Source: Sinohyriopsis cumingii
Taxonomy: Eukaryota; Mollusca; Bivalvia; Unionida; Unionidae
Assembly: GCA_028554795.2 (NCBI GenBank)
Contig: CM068825.1
Location: forward strand, 94,474,451 to 94,538,450
DNA: 64,000 nucleotides
Direction of reading: 5' to 3'
The translations under genes were made by a program, and so were the position numbers. Below the pieces are notes generated by a model. That model made no database searches. It was not told the origin of the DNA and saw only the letters and a list, made by a program, of their open reading frames with translations. Positions 32,960-46,504 of this stretch are shown one piece after another (the first letter of the stretch is position 1; each line of letters begins with the position of its first letter).

Positions 32960-35900
32960 AATAATCATAATAATGACCCTGAAATTACATTAAGGGTTGT
33001 TGACAAGCAATAAAGCTAAGATGCAACCCATAGGCATAAATCTAAATATTTTTTATTCAAAGCTAATTTAAAATGACCTAGCAGAGATGCATGTCAGTTT
33101 TGTCTCACCTATATGAGCATGATGAGATATAGTAGTCACTTTTCTGGCCACGGCAGTATTGTCATCAGCAAGTTCAACTAGTTTTTGAAGTCATAAATGA
33201 AACTCTTTGATAATATCACTATAGATCTAAAGGTTATGCAGTAATATACTTGGAAATTATGTCTCACCTCTCTCACTGGTTGTAACAGAAAGCATGTTTC
33301 ATCACTGTAAACAGTGTTAAAGTTTTGTGTTAAGATATTTGAAAGTCATATTTACAACATCAGTTGGTTTATTCAACCGAAAATGTTGGATAATATTACA
33401 GAACTGTTGATCTAAAATGTATATGCTTATAGCAAGAACCATCTTGTCTGTCTTGCCTACTTAAGCATTTTGTGTGGAAGTTTTGGAAAGTCAGAACAGG
33501 GATTGTACTGACAAGCATATAGTTACAGGTGAGACAGGTGAATAACTTGTTGATTGGTGGAGAACAAAATCTAGTGCTGAAACTCATGCACACAAGTTTT
33601 ATAAACCGTCTATGTTTTCTAACTTGTATCTCAGAAAAACCCATTTCAAGATCATGAATACTTCATCCTTATTTTCTGTACTTTTCTTTTAAAGTAAATT
33701 GCTCTTTGCTTTGTGTACATCTTGAAATGATCAGGTGCTTTTTTCTTCTTACAGTGGATGTATATTTACATGCATGTATAGGCACAGAATTTTTTGTATT
33801 TATAAATTTGCATTTATAATTTTTGTATGAATGTTTTAATGTAATGCTGTTCATTTACTAGTGTTTAGTTTTTGGGAAAAATAAGAAAGAAGTTTCTCAT
33901 CTCTTTTGGCATGTTTGATTTTTATTAAAAGAAAATAAATTTTAGCTATTTGTAGAGAGCAATCAGTTCTCGTCCTTTTTTCTATAAATTTAATATTGCA
34001 GTTGACTGAATTTATTTTTAAAGTATTCATTTTCTACAAATGCCATGCATGGATTGGTTATGAACACTTACTTTGTGGTCAGTTTATATTTTTAGACCTT
34101 TTCTTTTAATCCATACTCTATAGTCAAGCTTGTGCTGACCTGCTATTAAACCCATTTCATACCTACCTACCTACCTTCCTACATGCCTTTACCGGATAAA
34201 CTGTACATATTGCACATCCACACCAAACTACAACAGAAATATACATCGAACTGCCATTGCATAATACTACTACAGTTGTATGCAAGAAATTGAAAGTTAA
34301 ACAGTATATACATGCAGATGTGCAGTGATGAAAACTATATGTGTTGTCTAAATGTGTTAATTGATGCAGCTTCTCATTGGAAATTATAACAAGTGACATC
34401 TCTGCTGGCAGATCAAGTTGTATATTTTTTTTAATTTTTGCATCTATTTTGCACAATCAAATATCATAACTTCAATTAAAATCCTTTTGGGATGGATTTA
34501 ATTTTAAAAAGCCAGTACAATTTGTTCTCTAAATTACCTTCAGTATTGTTGTGTACTTTGTTAGATTTTTAAATGTAATTGTCGGCATAATCACAAAATA
34601 AATATTTTAGAAGTAGGGAAAATTACCTATTGGCATGTTGTGACTAATTTTTTATATTTTTAGTCACGAAAAAATGAGATGGTTTTTTGTGACAAGTTTG
34701 TATTTCCTTGTAGTAGAAAATGGTCATACTGCAAACATGCAACCTTCAGCACCTATAGAGTTACATGTTCACTTTGTGTTAATTTTTTTGAAAGGATATT
34801 GAGTAAAATATATTTACTCATATGTATTACAAATAATTTAAATTTTTGTGATCAGATATGATTCTGTTTGAAAAGGATTGATGATATTTCCATTTGTTCT
34901 GCTTCAGCAAGTCAGATATAAAAAAAATTCCAGTTTAATGTTTTATACTTGCTATTGATTCATATTATACTTGCTATTGATCCAGATCCAGAATTTGCCC
35001 AAACAGTCCAAACTTTAACACCCAGGTCCAGGTTTCTTTGTTGGCAATATTCCAGAAAATGGTTTATTATCTGGTTTTTGCCAAGCCAACAGAAGCTTTA
35101 TGGGGTGGTCATTTTTGGCATTCATGTGCATGCATATCCAATTCTATCATTAGTCCATTCACTCCCTAGATTAATGTCAATGTTGATGTTTTTTACTCAC
35201 TAGATAAATAAAAGACATGATTTAAATAAAAAGGTTTCATTTTTACTTTTCACAGATTTTGAAAGTACCTCTTTAATTTTCATCATCATTAACAATTAAA
35301 GATCGTTATTTCAGCTAGTTTGCATATCATCCACAATGTTCTACATAGCAAGTAAGAATATTAGGTACCTTGTATATTAGTTGTTACGAGGAGTCTGATT
35401 GGTCACACTTCATTGACTCAACCAGTCGATTGAAGGTGCACAAGTTTTATTATGATATTCTGTAGAGCTTTTTATGGTTCTACTCCAATTGTATCATCAG
35501 CAGCAGGGCTGTTAACTGTTACAATTTCAACACTGTTTTATTGAACATTTCACAAAAATAACAGGCTACAGATCAGATATCAATTTTACAGGCAGTCTTT
35601 TTCTTCAAAGGTGTAACATGCTATAGTTCTGTTCATTTATTACCGGTAGGCTGTTCATTTCAATCATTTCAGTTCTTGAAAATGCTATACTGAACTCAGT
35701 TCAAGCATCAGTATGATTACATAGATGAGGCCATTGCATGTGAAACCATGAAGTTTGTTTCTTGTTGTGATGAACTGTTGACAAGGAACATAAAGCAATC
35801 AGATTTATGATCAGCCTGAATAACAGTTGAGATGGTCTTAATAAAAACGAAGGTATACCTTAAGAATGTCAACTCATGATCTTAGACTATCAACAGTGTA

Positions 35901-36360
35901 GGAATCACAAAGGCAAAAATTAAATTTTGGACTTCAGGGGAGGTACTGATGGACAGAGCCAACAGTGTGACCTATCAAGGTAAACAGGCTTTCAGCAGAC
36001 ATGTCTTCAAAAAGTAAAAGTAAAATTTACATTGCCCAGGAATTATAAATATTAAATAATGAGACCAAATTTTTTATTTTTTCAACTGCAGGGGTAGGGT
36101 AAGGACTTTGTCTTCCTGACCCCCACTCTGAAGGAACTTTGTCCCCTTTACCCCCCTGGCCACTACTGAACACCCATGCCAGGATTTCTTTTTTCAAAAG
36201 TACATGTATTTGCAGGATGTGAGTGCTAGCTGGAAATTTCAGTGTTTGACTATTTTAATTTTTAGTTCAATGAAACATGGTTTGGAACTATGTAACACTG
36301 GAAGTGGTATAGAATGTTAGGTTTTTTCCACAGTTTTACCAGCATTTGGATGTGCAGTTG
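32960..36360. other. Intergenic, nothing recognised
   Basis: AT-rich sequence. Several short frames (for example 34163-34456) are Cys/Ile/Phe-rich, as expected for random AT-rich translation. No supported gene. Confidence 0.3.
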
Positions 36361-36399
36361 TGAAAACTACATTTGTTGAAGGTATTATCTAAATGCATC

Positions 36400-37960
36400 A
36401 ATTCAACCTTTATTGGTCACAGACCAGTAGATCTTATGAGATTGTTTTGCCTGACATCCGTTGTCTGCTCTCCATCTGCTTGTACAAATATATTATCATC
36501 ACTCATAAAATACTCAAAGGATTGCCATGAAACTTTACACACGCTTTCATCCCATGATCTAGTTGGTCCTAAATGAAAATGGTGTTGCTGGTATCTGTTT
36601 TGAAAATGTTGTTATGACTGTTGCTTCTGAATGGATGATCTTTATCAACATGGAGACTTCACTAAAATACTTCTTATGATGTCAAAATTGATCCTAAGGA
36701 AAATGGTGCCAGTCTGACAGCCATTATGATCAACATGTCAGCCATCGTGAAAATCTTAATATTGCTACTCCTTCTGAATGGAGAGTCATACTGACATAGG
36801 GTTTTAATCAGAAGACTTCTTATGTCTGTTTGGCCCTTAATGAAAATGGTGTCACTCACACATCAAATAATGGTAGCTACTGCTGCCATCTTGAGAATTT
36901 TGTTATTGCTTATTCTGAATAGATGGTTTTATCAAAATGGGGTTTCTGCTAAAAGATTTCTTGTGGTGATTAGTTGGTCCTAAATGATAATGGTGTCACT
37001 CAGACATCCACTATGGCCACCACTGTGGCCAACTTGAAAAACTTGTTATCGCTACTCCTGCATGAATGACCATGTCATAATAGACAGAAAGACTTCTTAT
37101 GATGTCTAGTTGTTCATTAATGAAGATTGTGCCAATCTGACCTCCAGCACAACTGCCATAATGGCAATCTATAAAATCTTACTACTTCTCCTAGAGGGCT
37201 GGTCATATCAACATTTTGCTTTCATCATAAGACTTCTTATCATGTATAGCTAGTCCTAAAAGACAATGGTGCACATCTGATATCCAATATAGTTACCATG
37301 GCAGACATCTTGAAAATCTTGTTATTGTTAGTCCTTCAAAATGGAAAGTCATAACAAAGAATTCTTGTAATGACCTGCTAGTCCTAAATTAAAGTGATGC
37401 TGATATGACATCCAATATGGCAACTGTAGTGACCATCTTGAAAATCTTTTTGCTTCTTCTAAATAGAAAGTCATTTTGACATGGAGTTTTCATCAAAACA
37501 GTTCTTATGGAATCTGGTTAGTCCTAAATGAAAATGATGCAAATTGACCATCAATATGGTCATCTTTAAAAATATCTCTTCTTCTCCCAAATGGATGGTT
37601 ATGTGAGCATAGGGATTTCACCAATATACTTCTTGTGATACCTACATGTAAGTTGGTCCTAAATGAATGTCTTGCAAATCTTTTCACTACTTCTCCCGAA
37701 TGGATGGTCATATTGATTTGGGATATCACCTGGAGACTCCTAATAATATTTACATGGTTGTAAATAAAATTGATGCCAATCTGACATCTGTTATATCCAC
37801 CAAAGCATCTAATTTGAAAATCTTGTTATCAATGAAGAATATCAGAGATGGTTTCAACAGTAAGCATTTAAAAGGAAGAAATGGTCTCATCTTGAATTCT
37901 TGGACATTCTTTTCACCCATCAGAGAGACATTCCTTTCGAGGTATTCTTATGATTGTTAA
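36400..37960. repeat. Degenerate tandem array, units roughly 150-160 bp
   Basis: About nine diverged units share 'aagacttcttatgatgtcta', 'gttggtcctaaatgaaaatg', 'cagacatcttgaaaatcttg' and 'ttattgctactccttctgaa'. No shared reading frame is kept open. Confidence 0.75.
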
Positions 37961-37964
37961 ATAC

Positions 37965-38890
37965 AGTTTAATTTCAACAGCTTCCAAGTACTGCAAGTCC
38001 AAATTATTTTTAAAAAATTGTTTTGAGGATTTTTGGGGGCTCTTTTGGGACACATGTTTTACAAACACAAACCTAGTTGATTCTTTAATTGAGTTTTAGA
38101 GGTCACAGGCTATAGAAAACATTTTGACCAGGCTCTGCAGATCTTTAAAGTAATGTCAAATAGTTGAATGATTTATGTTTGACTTGTAAAATATGTACTA
38201 TTTTGATTTTATAGAAATGCCTTGAAAGCCTGTCTTCATTATCAACATGATTTTGATGATCTTACTGTACAGAGTAGTTGAACTATTTCTAGTCCAAACA
38301 TGCACAATAGAAGTAGATTTTGTGATTCAGTGCACATAAAAAGAACTGAACAGTGAAGCAGATAAAATTGCTCCCTGTTTGCTTAGTTTGTTATGTTTGT
38401 GATGTTCTCTTCTTATGGATATGTTACATTTTCTAATTATAATAAAAAATATTTATTTAGGGCTGTTAAACATAAATGGTACCTAGGAAAGACAATTTTT
38501 AAAAAAATGTATCCCATATTAAAATAAGAAAATTCTAAATTGCATCTTTGGGTGAGTACCCCACATTGAAAGTGCCTTCACTGGGTCACATGTATGTTTT
38601 ACTGGAACAGCCCATAGTTGATATATATTGGCAGAGAAATCTTACTCACCATAGAAATTGATGTATAATTTCAAATTGCATTAAATAGTTGCTATAAGTT
38701 ACAAAACAGTTTTCCTGGGTTACATTCAATATTTGATAGGAACCTGTTTGATGGGAACATCTCTTCTGACAATAATAATTCACTCATTCCAGCAAGACAT
38801 TGATTAGATAATGATATTCTTTATTCATACATGATAATTGATTTAGTGTAATGACACATCACTATTTGAGGAGTTTTATTGTCCTAAGAA
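37965..38890. other. Intergenic, nothing recognised
   Basis: No supported features. Confidence 0.3.
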
Positions 38891-38899
38891 AATTAGAGT

Positions 38900-39020
38900 A
38901 ATATGTATTGCCCAGACACACCAAGGCAAATGACCAAGTGTACTGGTAGTTAGAATTGGAACCTGCAACCCTTCTAGTCTCGAAGCCAGCACTCTAACTA
39001 CTGAGTTTACAGTGGCCCCT
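38900..39020 (-). mobile_element. Degraded tRNA-derived SINE head
   Basis: The - strand reads 'ggggccactgtaaactcagt', 'agttagagtgctggcttcga' and 'gggttgcaggttccaattc', a tRNA-like arrangement of A-box and B-box motifs about 45 nt apart, similar to the family 2 head at 23909. No target duplication was found. Confidence 0.5.
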
Positions 39021-39024
39021 ATCC

Positions 39025-42000
39025 ATACATGATTAGGCCGTTTCTAGCCAGTTTCATGCATGTATTGTACAACAGACATTCATAATTGGATTTTACCAGT
39101 TGGTAAAATATTCAGCAGAGTGTAAAAAGGCAATTTTTATTATGTAACCAAAGTATCCACATTGATTTCAGCAGCTAAAGCTAGTTAAAAGTGTTGATAA
39201 ACAAAAAATAAATTTAGAGCAATATTGGGTATGCCTGAATTTAGTTCCTAATTGACCTTCATAACTAGTCTGTTCCCAGTCACTTCACACAATTGGGCTA
39301 AGGTTTCTTTGAACTGACAGCCAAATATACGTGCATTACTCATTCATTATGATTAGAAGTATTGTGTATAGTGTTTCCATAGCTTGTAAGAGGTCTAATT
39401 CAAATCTGAACTTGGATGTCACAGGAGAGCCTTAAAAAAGAAGCAGATTTTGATTTTTTTTTGTTTAATGTGCATTTTGTGTGCCAAAATGTTGTTCATG
39501 CCATTCAACTGTGATCAAGTGATGTAGTTATTTTGCTATTGTGATTAATGTTCCCAGTGATTATTGATTTGTTTAACTTTCTTTTTCTTTGCTAATTTAT
39601 TTCTTTTGGTGGTCTTTCAGTTAATTTGTATAGACATTCCATCCCTTTTGTATTATATATGAGTAAGCAATGTATAGGTTATAGTCTCACTGACAAACTA
39701 TGAATTCTTCATTTTTTTCCAAAAATGATATTCAAAATAAACAAATTGTGAGTAAATTGAAGTTTTCCTCACATTTATTCTTTTTCAGCATTTAAACATA
39801 AAGACTGTATGAAATCAAGGTAACTGTGACCCAATTCTTATTTCTGTATTCATGTTGCATGTCTGTTGCATTAACTTTTTACTGTTGTTTTGACTTTTAT
39901 TATTATTCTTGTCAGTATGATGGGACATACGGTAGCAATGATCCCACCGACTCCTGGTGGGATTATTCAAACTGCATCATATTCAATGGCCTTTGTTTTC
40001 AAAAAGGCTATATTAGTTATGTCATCTCCAAAAGTTTCATAGTGAAAATAACTTAAAATTCATAATCTGATGACTTTCCAATCTAGTGTCAATAAATTGT
40101 ACAGTGGCTGCAAAAGCTGCTAGTACCATATTTGACTTGTAAATGTGCTGACTACTGTTGGTTAGCACAAGTCCTATCAAAAGGAGCATGAAAAAAATTC
40201 CAGTGAATTATACATCCTGTATGCTTCCATGCACGATACATTTGTTTTCATTTTAAAATGAACTTGACCTTGCAGGAGGGTCATAGAGAGGGTGGGAGTG
40301 CATTGATATGAAAGGGTAGAGCATTCTGATTCCACAGTCCAAGTATGACAGCCATTGTGGTACCATGAGCAAGTCCAGAAAAAGGTTTCCCACCTAATAC
40401 TGCCATTATCCCTTGAAATGTGGTAACCCTATAGCTTGATCATTAATGAGGGACTTAAGTACAAAAAATGTTACCCTTACAGCCCAACCTAGGTGCAATA
40501 TTGAATAGCACTCTCTCTAGGTCTGAGTTTTCTGACAATACATAGAAGCCTTTACCAAAAACCTTAACCACTATTGATTGTTGCAATACCACCATCCCAA
40601 CCACTGCTAAAGTTAACTGTATCATTCTTTTTCCTATGCTAAAACAGTCAAGACTAAAACTATATTTTTTCACAAGTAAATTTATTCAAGTATTTCGCTT
40701 GTACAAGTATGCAAATCCAATTTGAAAAAAATGTGCATTATAACTATTTAATCAATGTGCATGTTAACCATGTAATTATTACATAATCTTGCCCTGTCCG
40801 TTCATAAAAAAAGGATACTTCTGGTCCATTTCGGTGTACATGGTTCATACATATTTTCCTAATGGAAAATATGCAGTAGATCCTTTAGATAGTTATTAAC
40901 ACCCAGGGGCTTTAGACCAAAATTTTAAATGCCCTCATGGAAATGGCGAAGATAATATAGTATATATAAATTACTATTCTTTTCCAAAAGAATTCAATGT
41001 ATTTTTGTTGACAACTAACCTACCTTATTACATGTATTGTAAATAATGCTGTCAGGGTTACATAATGTACTTTCTGTTCTGAAGTCAAGGTTACAGAATG
41101 TGATTTCTAACCTGCTGTTGGAATTATACTTACAGATTACTCAGTTAATAAACAGAATCAGCTACAGGTGCAGAAAATAAAGTATTCTTTAAAAGAATTA
41201 TATTAATTCCTGAAGTAACTGATATGCAAGGCCTGAACATGTATATGAACGACACCACTCTGAATGCTGGTTTATTTTTGTCACCTCCAAAATAAAGTTT
41301 ACATCATTCATCCTTGGACATCAAGGCGTCTTATTGTTACTGTTAGTAAAATATCCATTTATAGCCTTTTTTTCACCATTATTCTGGAATTATTTTACAT
41401 TTAGGATAGAAACATTTCTGTACATTAACATACTCATATGTAATTCTTAGCAAGTTGCACAAAAATTTACATTTCACATGCTTATTATGAAAAATATCAT
41501 GGAAAGTGTAGTTGCCCAAAATGACAGAATCATGGAAAACTTTATGTCCAGAAGCATACATATACTTGATAACACATTAACCCCTGTCGAAGAGTTAACA
41601 TGGCAGGAGGTAGTAGTGTACTGCCAAGCTCTGTAGCATCAAGGTCATGTATGATACACTAAAGTGGGTGGTATTATAGAAAGGTAGAGATATGTAGCTC
41701 TACAATAATACTAAATAATCTGGAAGTTCTAGTTGCACTACAAAATACAGATGGAAAAACCTAATTTTTTTCCACCCAAAATTTGCTGTGGTTGGAATCC
41801 GATCTTGTGTCTGGATTCTAGTCTTTTTGGCCTCAGATCTAAGGCAAACCAGTATGAACTGCAAACAGGCAGATGAACCTTTGCAAAAAGTAGGATAATA
41901 TGGGCATTTGGAATAAAGAGCAGTCTCGGTATGAAAATTATGGGTCCGTTAAGCAAAAAAAAAAAGGAATAAAAAAAGAACTCCAACTGTTACCCTTCTG

Positions 42001-43250
42001 CTAATGCAAGAGCCAAATAGCCAATGAAAAACAATGTTTCTAACACAACTAGGGATTAGGTTATTGAAAAATCACCTGGAAGTTCATGTATTAGGATGTA
42101 TTCAGAAATAGCTTTTCAAAATGTATGACATACTCGAATTTCAGGCGAAAATGACAAAAACCTCCAGAGGTTAATATGTTAAGGACTTCAGATATGCTCT
42201 AAATAAAAACAAATGCATGCTATTATAATTATGCACTACAAGAAAGGAAAATCATTGACAGGATTAAAACCTATTTATATTTAAATTATTTTGTTGAATA
42301 GGTATTTTATACCAACTAAAATACCCAGCAATAAAAATCTTCACTTATTTTTCTCAGAGGTATTGGGGTTGTAAGAAATTTTTCTTTGGGTGGTTACAGA
42401 TAATTTTAGTTGCATGTTAGATCACTGATGTGTATGGAATGCTATGACCATCTTAAACTTCGTACACCCCTCTCCTTTGACTCTGGGTATATAGGGTTAA
42501 ACAGCCACAACATTGTCCACTCTAGTAAACATTTACTGAATTACCTCATAAACTTTACTTAAACCTGTTTGTTGAAAGAATAACATATACAAACCTCTCA
42601 GCTTGTATTGCTGGTTATGATGACTGTTTACAGCCAGTGCGCTAGATGTAGTAGTAGTAGTTACCTCCATCCCCCACCCCTACTTAATGACTGAAGAATC
42701 AGCATTGTTTAATGAAAATCTAGTCCTTTGGTGGTGATGATGGGGGATAGTTTCCACGGATTAAAAAACCCCACAAAACAACTCGTTTGTATATATAATA
42801 AACTTATTTTTTATATCTGTATTGTACATATGATATCAACATTGTAACTTTTAAAGCTGAGGTTGCCTGTAATTTTCTTATTTTGTTTAAGCAGGTGCAT
42901 CCTCATGAAACTTACTTAAACGAAATAAAAATGACATTGTTGGCATTCTTACAATAGAATTATTTAAAGAAAAATATGGGATTTTTTTTATTGCTAATTG
43001 ACCAATATTCCAAAATGTTTGTTTATGAGGTCATAATCAGACAATCCAATAAAAATGCCAAGTATTTTGAAAGTCAATATAAAGCCTATTCACTATCCTT
43101 TTTATGGTTATTACTAATTTTAAGAAATCCTATAAACCATATAAATTCCTATAATTTTAAATAAAATTATTAATTTTTATTTGCTATATATGTAACCTTT
43201 GGGATACCCTATACTACATCAACAGTTTCTAAAAGAAACAATATTTCTAC
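39025..43250. other. Intergenic, nothing recognised
   Basis: AT-rich sequence. A small hairpin (atcccacc/ggtgggat) lies at 39941-39962. No gene is supported. Confidence 0.3.
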
Positions 43251-43254
43251 AGGA

Positions 43255-43660
43255 CACTCGTGCCCTCACAACCCCTATGTTTAAAAAATAATGGTATAAA
43301 AAAGACCAATAACTCTAGCAAAATGTATGCATGTATGTATGGACATAAAAAAGAACATTCATGATTGACTGAAACCAAAAGAATAAGACCCCAACAAATC
43401 ATCAGATTGTGATGACAAAAACTGCTCACCTTGTGTAAATAATATCTGCCAAGTTTCAGGACAATTTCTCAAAAGATGCTGGACTTGCTGCACACACAAT
43501 AATTATAAAGAATTTAACAAAAGGGGCACAAATTTGGAAAACACTATCAAGTATGACAACAAAACTATGTTTACCTTATTTCAGGCATGTCTGCTAAGTT
43601 TCTGGACAATTGATCTAAAGATCTGGAACCAGTATACACAAGAATTATATATGCACTGCT
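43255..43660. repeat. Degenerate 'cataactctag' dispersed repeat, about two units
   Basis: Diverged units of about 190 bp share 'taactctagcaaaatg', 'ttcaccttgtgtaaataata', 'tctgccaagtttcaggacaa' and 'acacaagaattat'. The same family recurs at 46070-46500 and 48896-49270. I associate this core with bivalve genomes. Confidence 0.6.
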
Positions 43661-44485
43661 CCCCCCCCCCATCTTAACACACTAATAATTAGCAAACGTG
43701 CTTAAAACATGGAGGCAGGTGTGGATCATTGTGCTTGTCTTATCACTGAAATGATGGTTGGTGCAAGCAAAATTTGGAATCAACATTATGAAATTTCCAC
43801 CTTTTAATCAGAAACCATAATTTTGTTGGATTTATTTACCAAAGAATTTTCCTAATAAATAAAAATATACAGTGAAACATCAGTCATTGAATTGTTGCAG
43901 GAAATACCTACATGCAGAAAGACTGAGAAATAAATACCAATAAAAACACTCGTCAAGTGAACTTTATGTTTTAATTTTATTTCTTAATTTGGTATCAATG
44001 TAATCATTATAAAGAAATTATGTCCTCACCTATTCAAATGTGAGAAGAGTCAATCAACTGTCATGGCAACGCACACATTAGTGTGAGAACCTAATTAAGT
44101 ACTTATTCAGTGATAAACTGAATTTATTTATTTACGGTTGAAAATTTTGTGAATCATTGTCATCAAAACACAAGCTAATTAACAGATTTATTGGCCCAGC
44201 CATTTACAATACATCAATGGTGCCAGCATAATGGTAACATATGAAAGCAGCATCAGCCAAATTTCTTGTTAAAATTACACACTGCAGACAGCTCCCAAGT
44301 TTTAGTTTTTGGCTAATCTGTGGATTGTTCTTCAAAATTTGCAGTATTACGCTTGAAAATAACTTAAAAGTTCTAAAACACACAAACTTTGTGTCTTCTC
44401 TTCTTTCGTTTTTTTATAAAAGTTTAGATGTAATGTTTTAGAACAATGCAAGTGCCATGTGCTGACTGTCTTTATTAGTAAAATC

Positions 44486-44635
44486 CAGGGCCAATGATAG
44501 GATTTGTGAGCTGGGCCCTAGGAAAAATTCTCCAGAATGCCCCTATGAGTTACAAATTGTGACAGCGGTGGGCCCTCTGTCAATTGTGGGCCCCTGGAAT
44601 CGTGTCCTAGTTGTCCTACCCTGTCCATGGCCCTG
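44486..44635. mobile_element. Probable hAT-like MITE, 150 bp
   Basis: The ends CAGGGCCAATG and, inverted, CAGGGCCATGG are inverted repeats. The inner part is GC-richer than its surroundings (gggccctctg, gtgggcccctgg). The flanks give only a weak, imperfect 8-bp match, so the family call is tentative. Confidence 0.5.
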
Positions 44636-45083
44636 GTACAAATAATACGCTTTGCTTTTGATGGGTAAATGTATTCTGAAGGAACTGGAACTTTCCTGAT
44701 ACATGAACTAATGATTACAGTGTGTCAAATTGATATTACAAATCTGACATCAATTAATGTCTTGAACTTCTACAGTTCTATATCCATAAATATTAAAATC
44801 CACTGGATGAATATTTGTTACAGATAATGGAGATTATAGTTCATGTATGAACAAAAGTTGCTATCACTCTACCCCCTTTTAACCAAAATGATAGTCTCTC
44901 CTGCTATCTCACATGGTAGATGCACATGGGCCCCATTGCTATCAAGTAATGGATAGCAGGCTTATCTCTTGGAGAACTTGTCAGAGTGTGAGAACAGAAT
45001 AACATGCACATATTTCCCTCATGTCAAGAATGTCTGACAAGTTTTAGGGACATTCATGTAAAATACTATGCTAATATAATCAG

Positions 45084-45085
<2 letters not shown>

Positions 45086-45133
<48 letters not shown>
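45086..45133. repeat. (TA)n microsatellite
   Basis: About 48 bp of alternating AT/TA. Confidence 0.95.
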
Positions 45134-45136
<3 letters not shown>

Positions 45137-45139
45137 TGT

Positions 45140-46060
45140 AAAATTTAATATAAAGACAATAAAAGGAGATATAACAAGCTATAACAGAAAAGAAAACATT
45201 CATAACCTCATTTTGTTAAGTATGCCAGAAAAGGTATCATTTTTGCTTCCAGGTTTACTGCTTTAGTGCTCGAACTATCCTGCTATAATTAACTGATTTC
45301 TCTTTAATTTTACAAATCATTTTATCTTTAAGAAAAGTATAACTTAGAATTTTACCCAGCAACAGCGTTTTATTTTATTCCACTATATTATTTTTAAACA
45401 TACTTATTAACTGTTAACCAGCTGACCTGCCACCTTGAACCTTTGTAACACCTAACTGACAAGCATTTCTTGTCAAATCTGATGGTGACATTTTATTTGA
45501 TCAGGTCCACCAAATAAGTCTAGGAGGAGAAGAATAAAACTTGGTTGTTGTTGCTGGTCTTGTATTTCTTTTCTTTATTCAGGCATAGGCATATTTAGTT
45601 CTAAATGTATGGTGTGCTGACACACTTCAACATAATACAGTTAAAAACCAAGTGAGACTTATGTAATATCTACAGTACAGATCCTGGGGCAATCAGTCAA
45701 TTATAGGATTTTTGATGAGTCCAGGAGAGAGCTTTCACACTGCTCTTGTCTTAATTTCCATGGCTATAGACTGCTTAAACAATTGGGAAAACATAATGGT
45801 GAAACAAGCTTCATTAGTGACTACTCTACTGATTGTCCCACAAAGAAATACTGTGTAAATTACACGTAGTCGCCGCTGAATTTGACTAAGATAAGGTGTT
45901 TATTTGACAGTTTAATTGATAAACAAATCAAAGACAATCTGATATAACGATATCTAAGATCTCCTATGACCAATGTCCTGTTGCACAGTGTATGTGTCGG
46001 TCAAAACCTTCAACCAGCCAGGCAAGTCCTACAAAGACAGTAATTTCAGGATCCCTTATT
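45140..46060. other. Intergenic, nothing recognised
   Basis: No supported features. Confidence 0.3.
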
Positions 46061-46331
46061 TTAATATATATTGTATGTCCACTTAACACTAAAACAGGTC
46101 ATAACTCTAGCAAAATGCATTGGAGTAGGACAGTAAAACTACAAAGACATGTTCAACTCAAATGTATGATGTCTGCCATGTTTTAAGGTAAAAGCTGTGG
46201 GATCATTTGCATACGCAAAAAATATCACAGTATTTGTTTAATACCAAAATGGGACATAACTCCAGAAAAATTCAACAGAGCATGATAGCATGATGACAAA
46301 ACGTCATGTACTTGTTCACCTTGTGTAAATA

Positions 46332-46504
46332 ATATTTACTATATTTGGGACAATTGGTATATCGAACCATGGCACCAGTTGTGTACACTAGAATTACCAT
46401 AAATAGTGTATACAATTAACACCAAAAGGTGCATAACTCTGGAAAACACATCTGAGCAAGACAATGACATGATCTTTGTATATAAATCTTGTATAAATTA
46501 AATC
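46332..46504. repeat. Direct repeat A, left copy
   Basis: About 170 bp, from 'atatttgggacaattggtat' to 'cttgtataaattaaatct'; it is repeated almost identically at 48896-49063 on the far side of the 62-bp array and its flank. Only a handful of substitutions separate the copies. Confidence 0.85.

Noticed and set aside
39826-40056. Open frame with WWDYSNC-like residues
   Set aside because: Short, without conserved context; probably chance.
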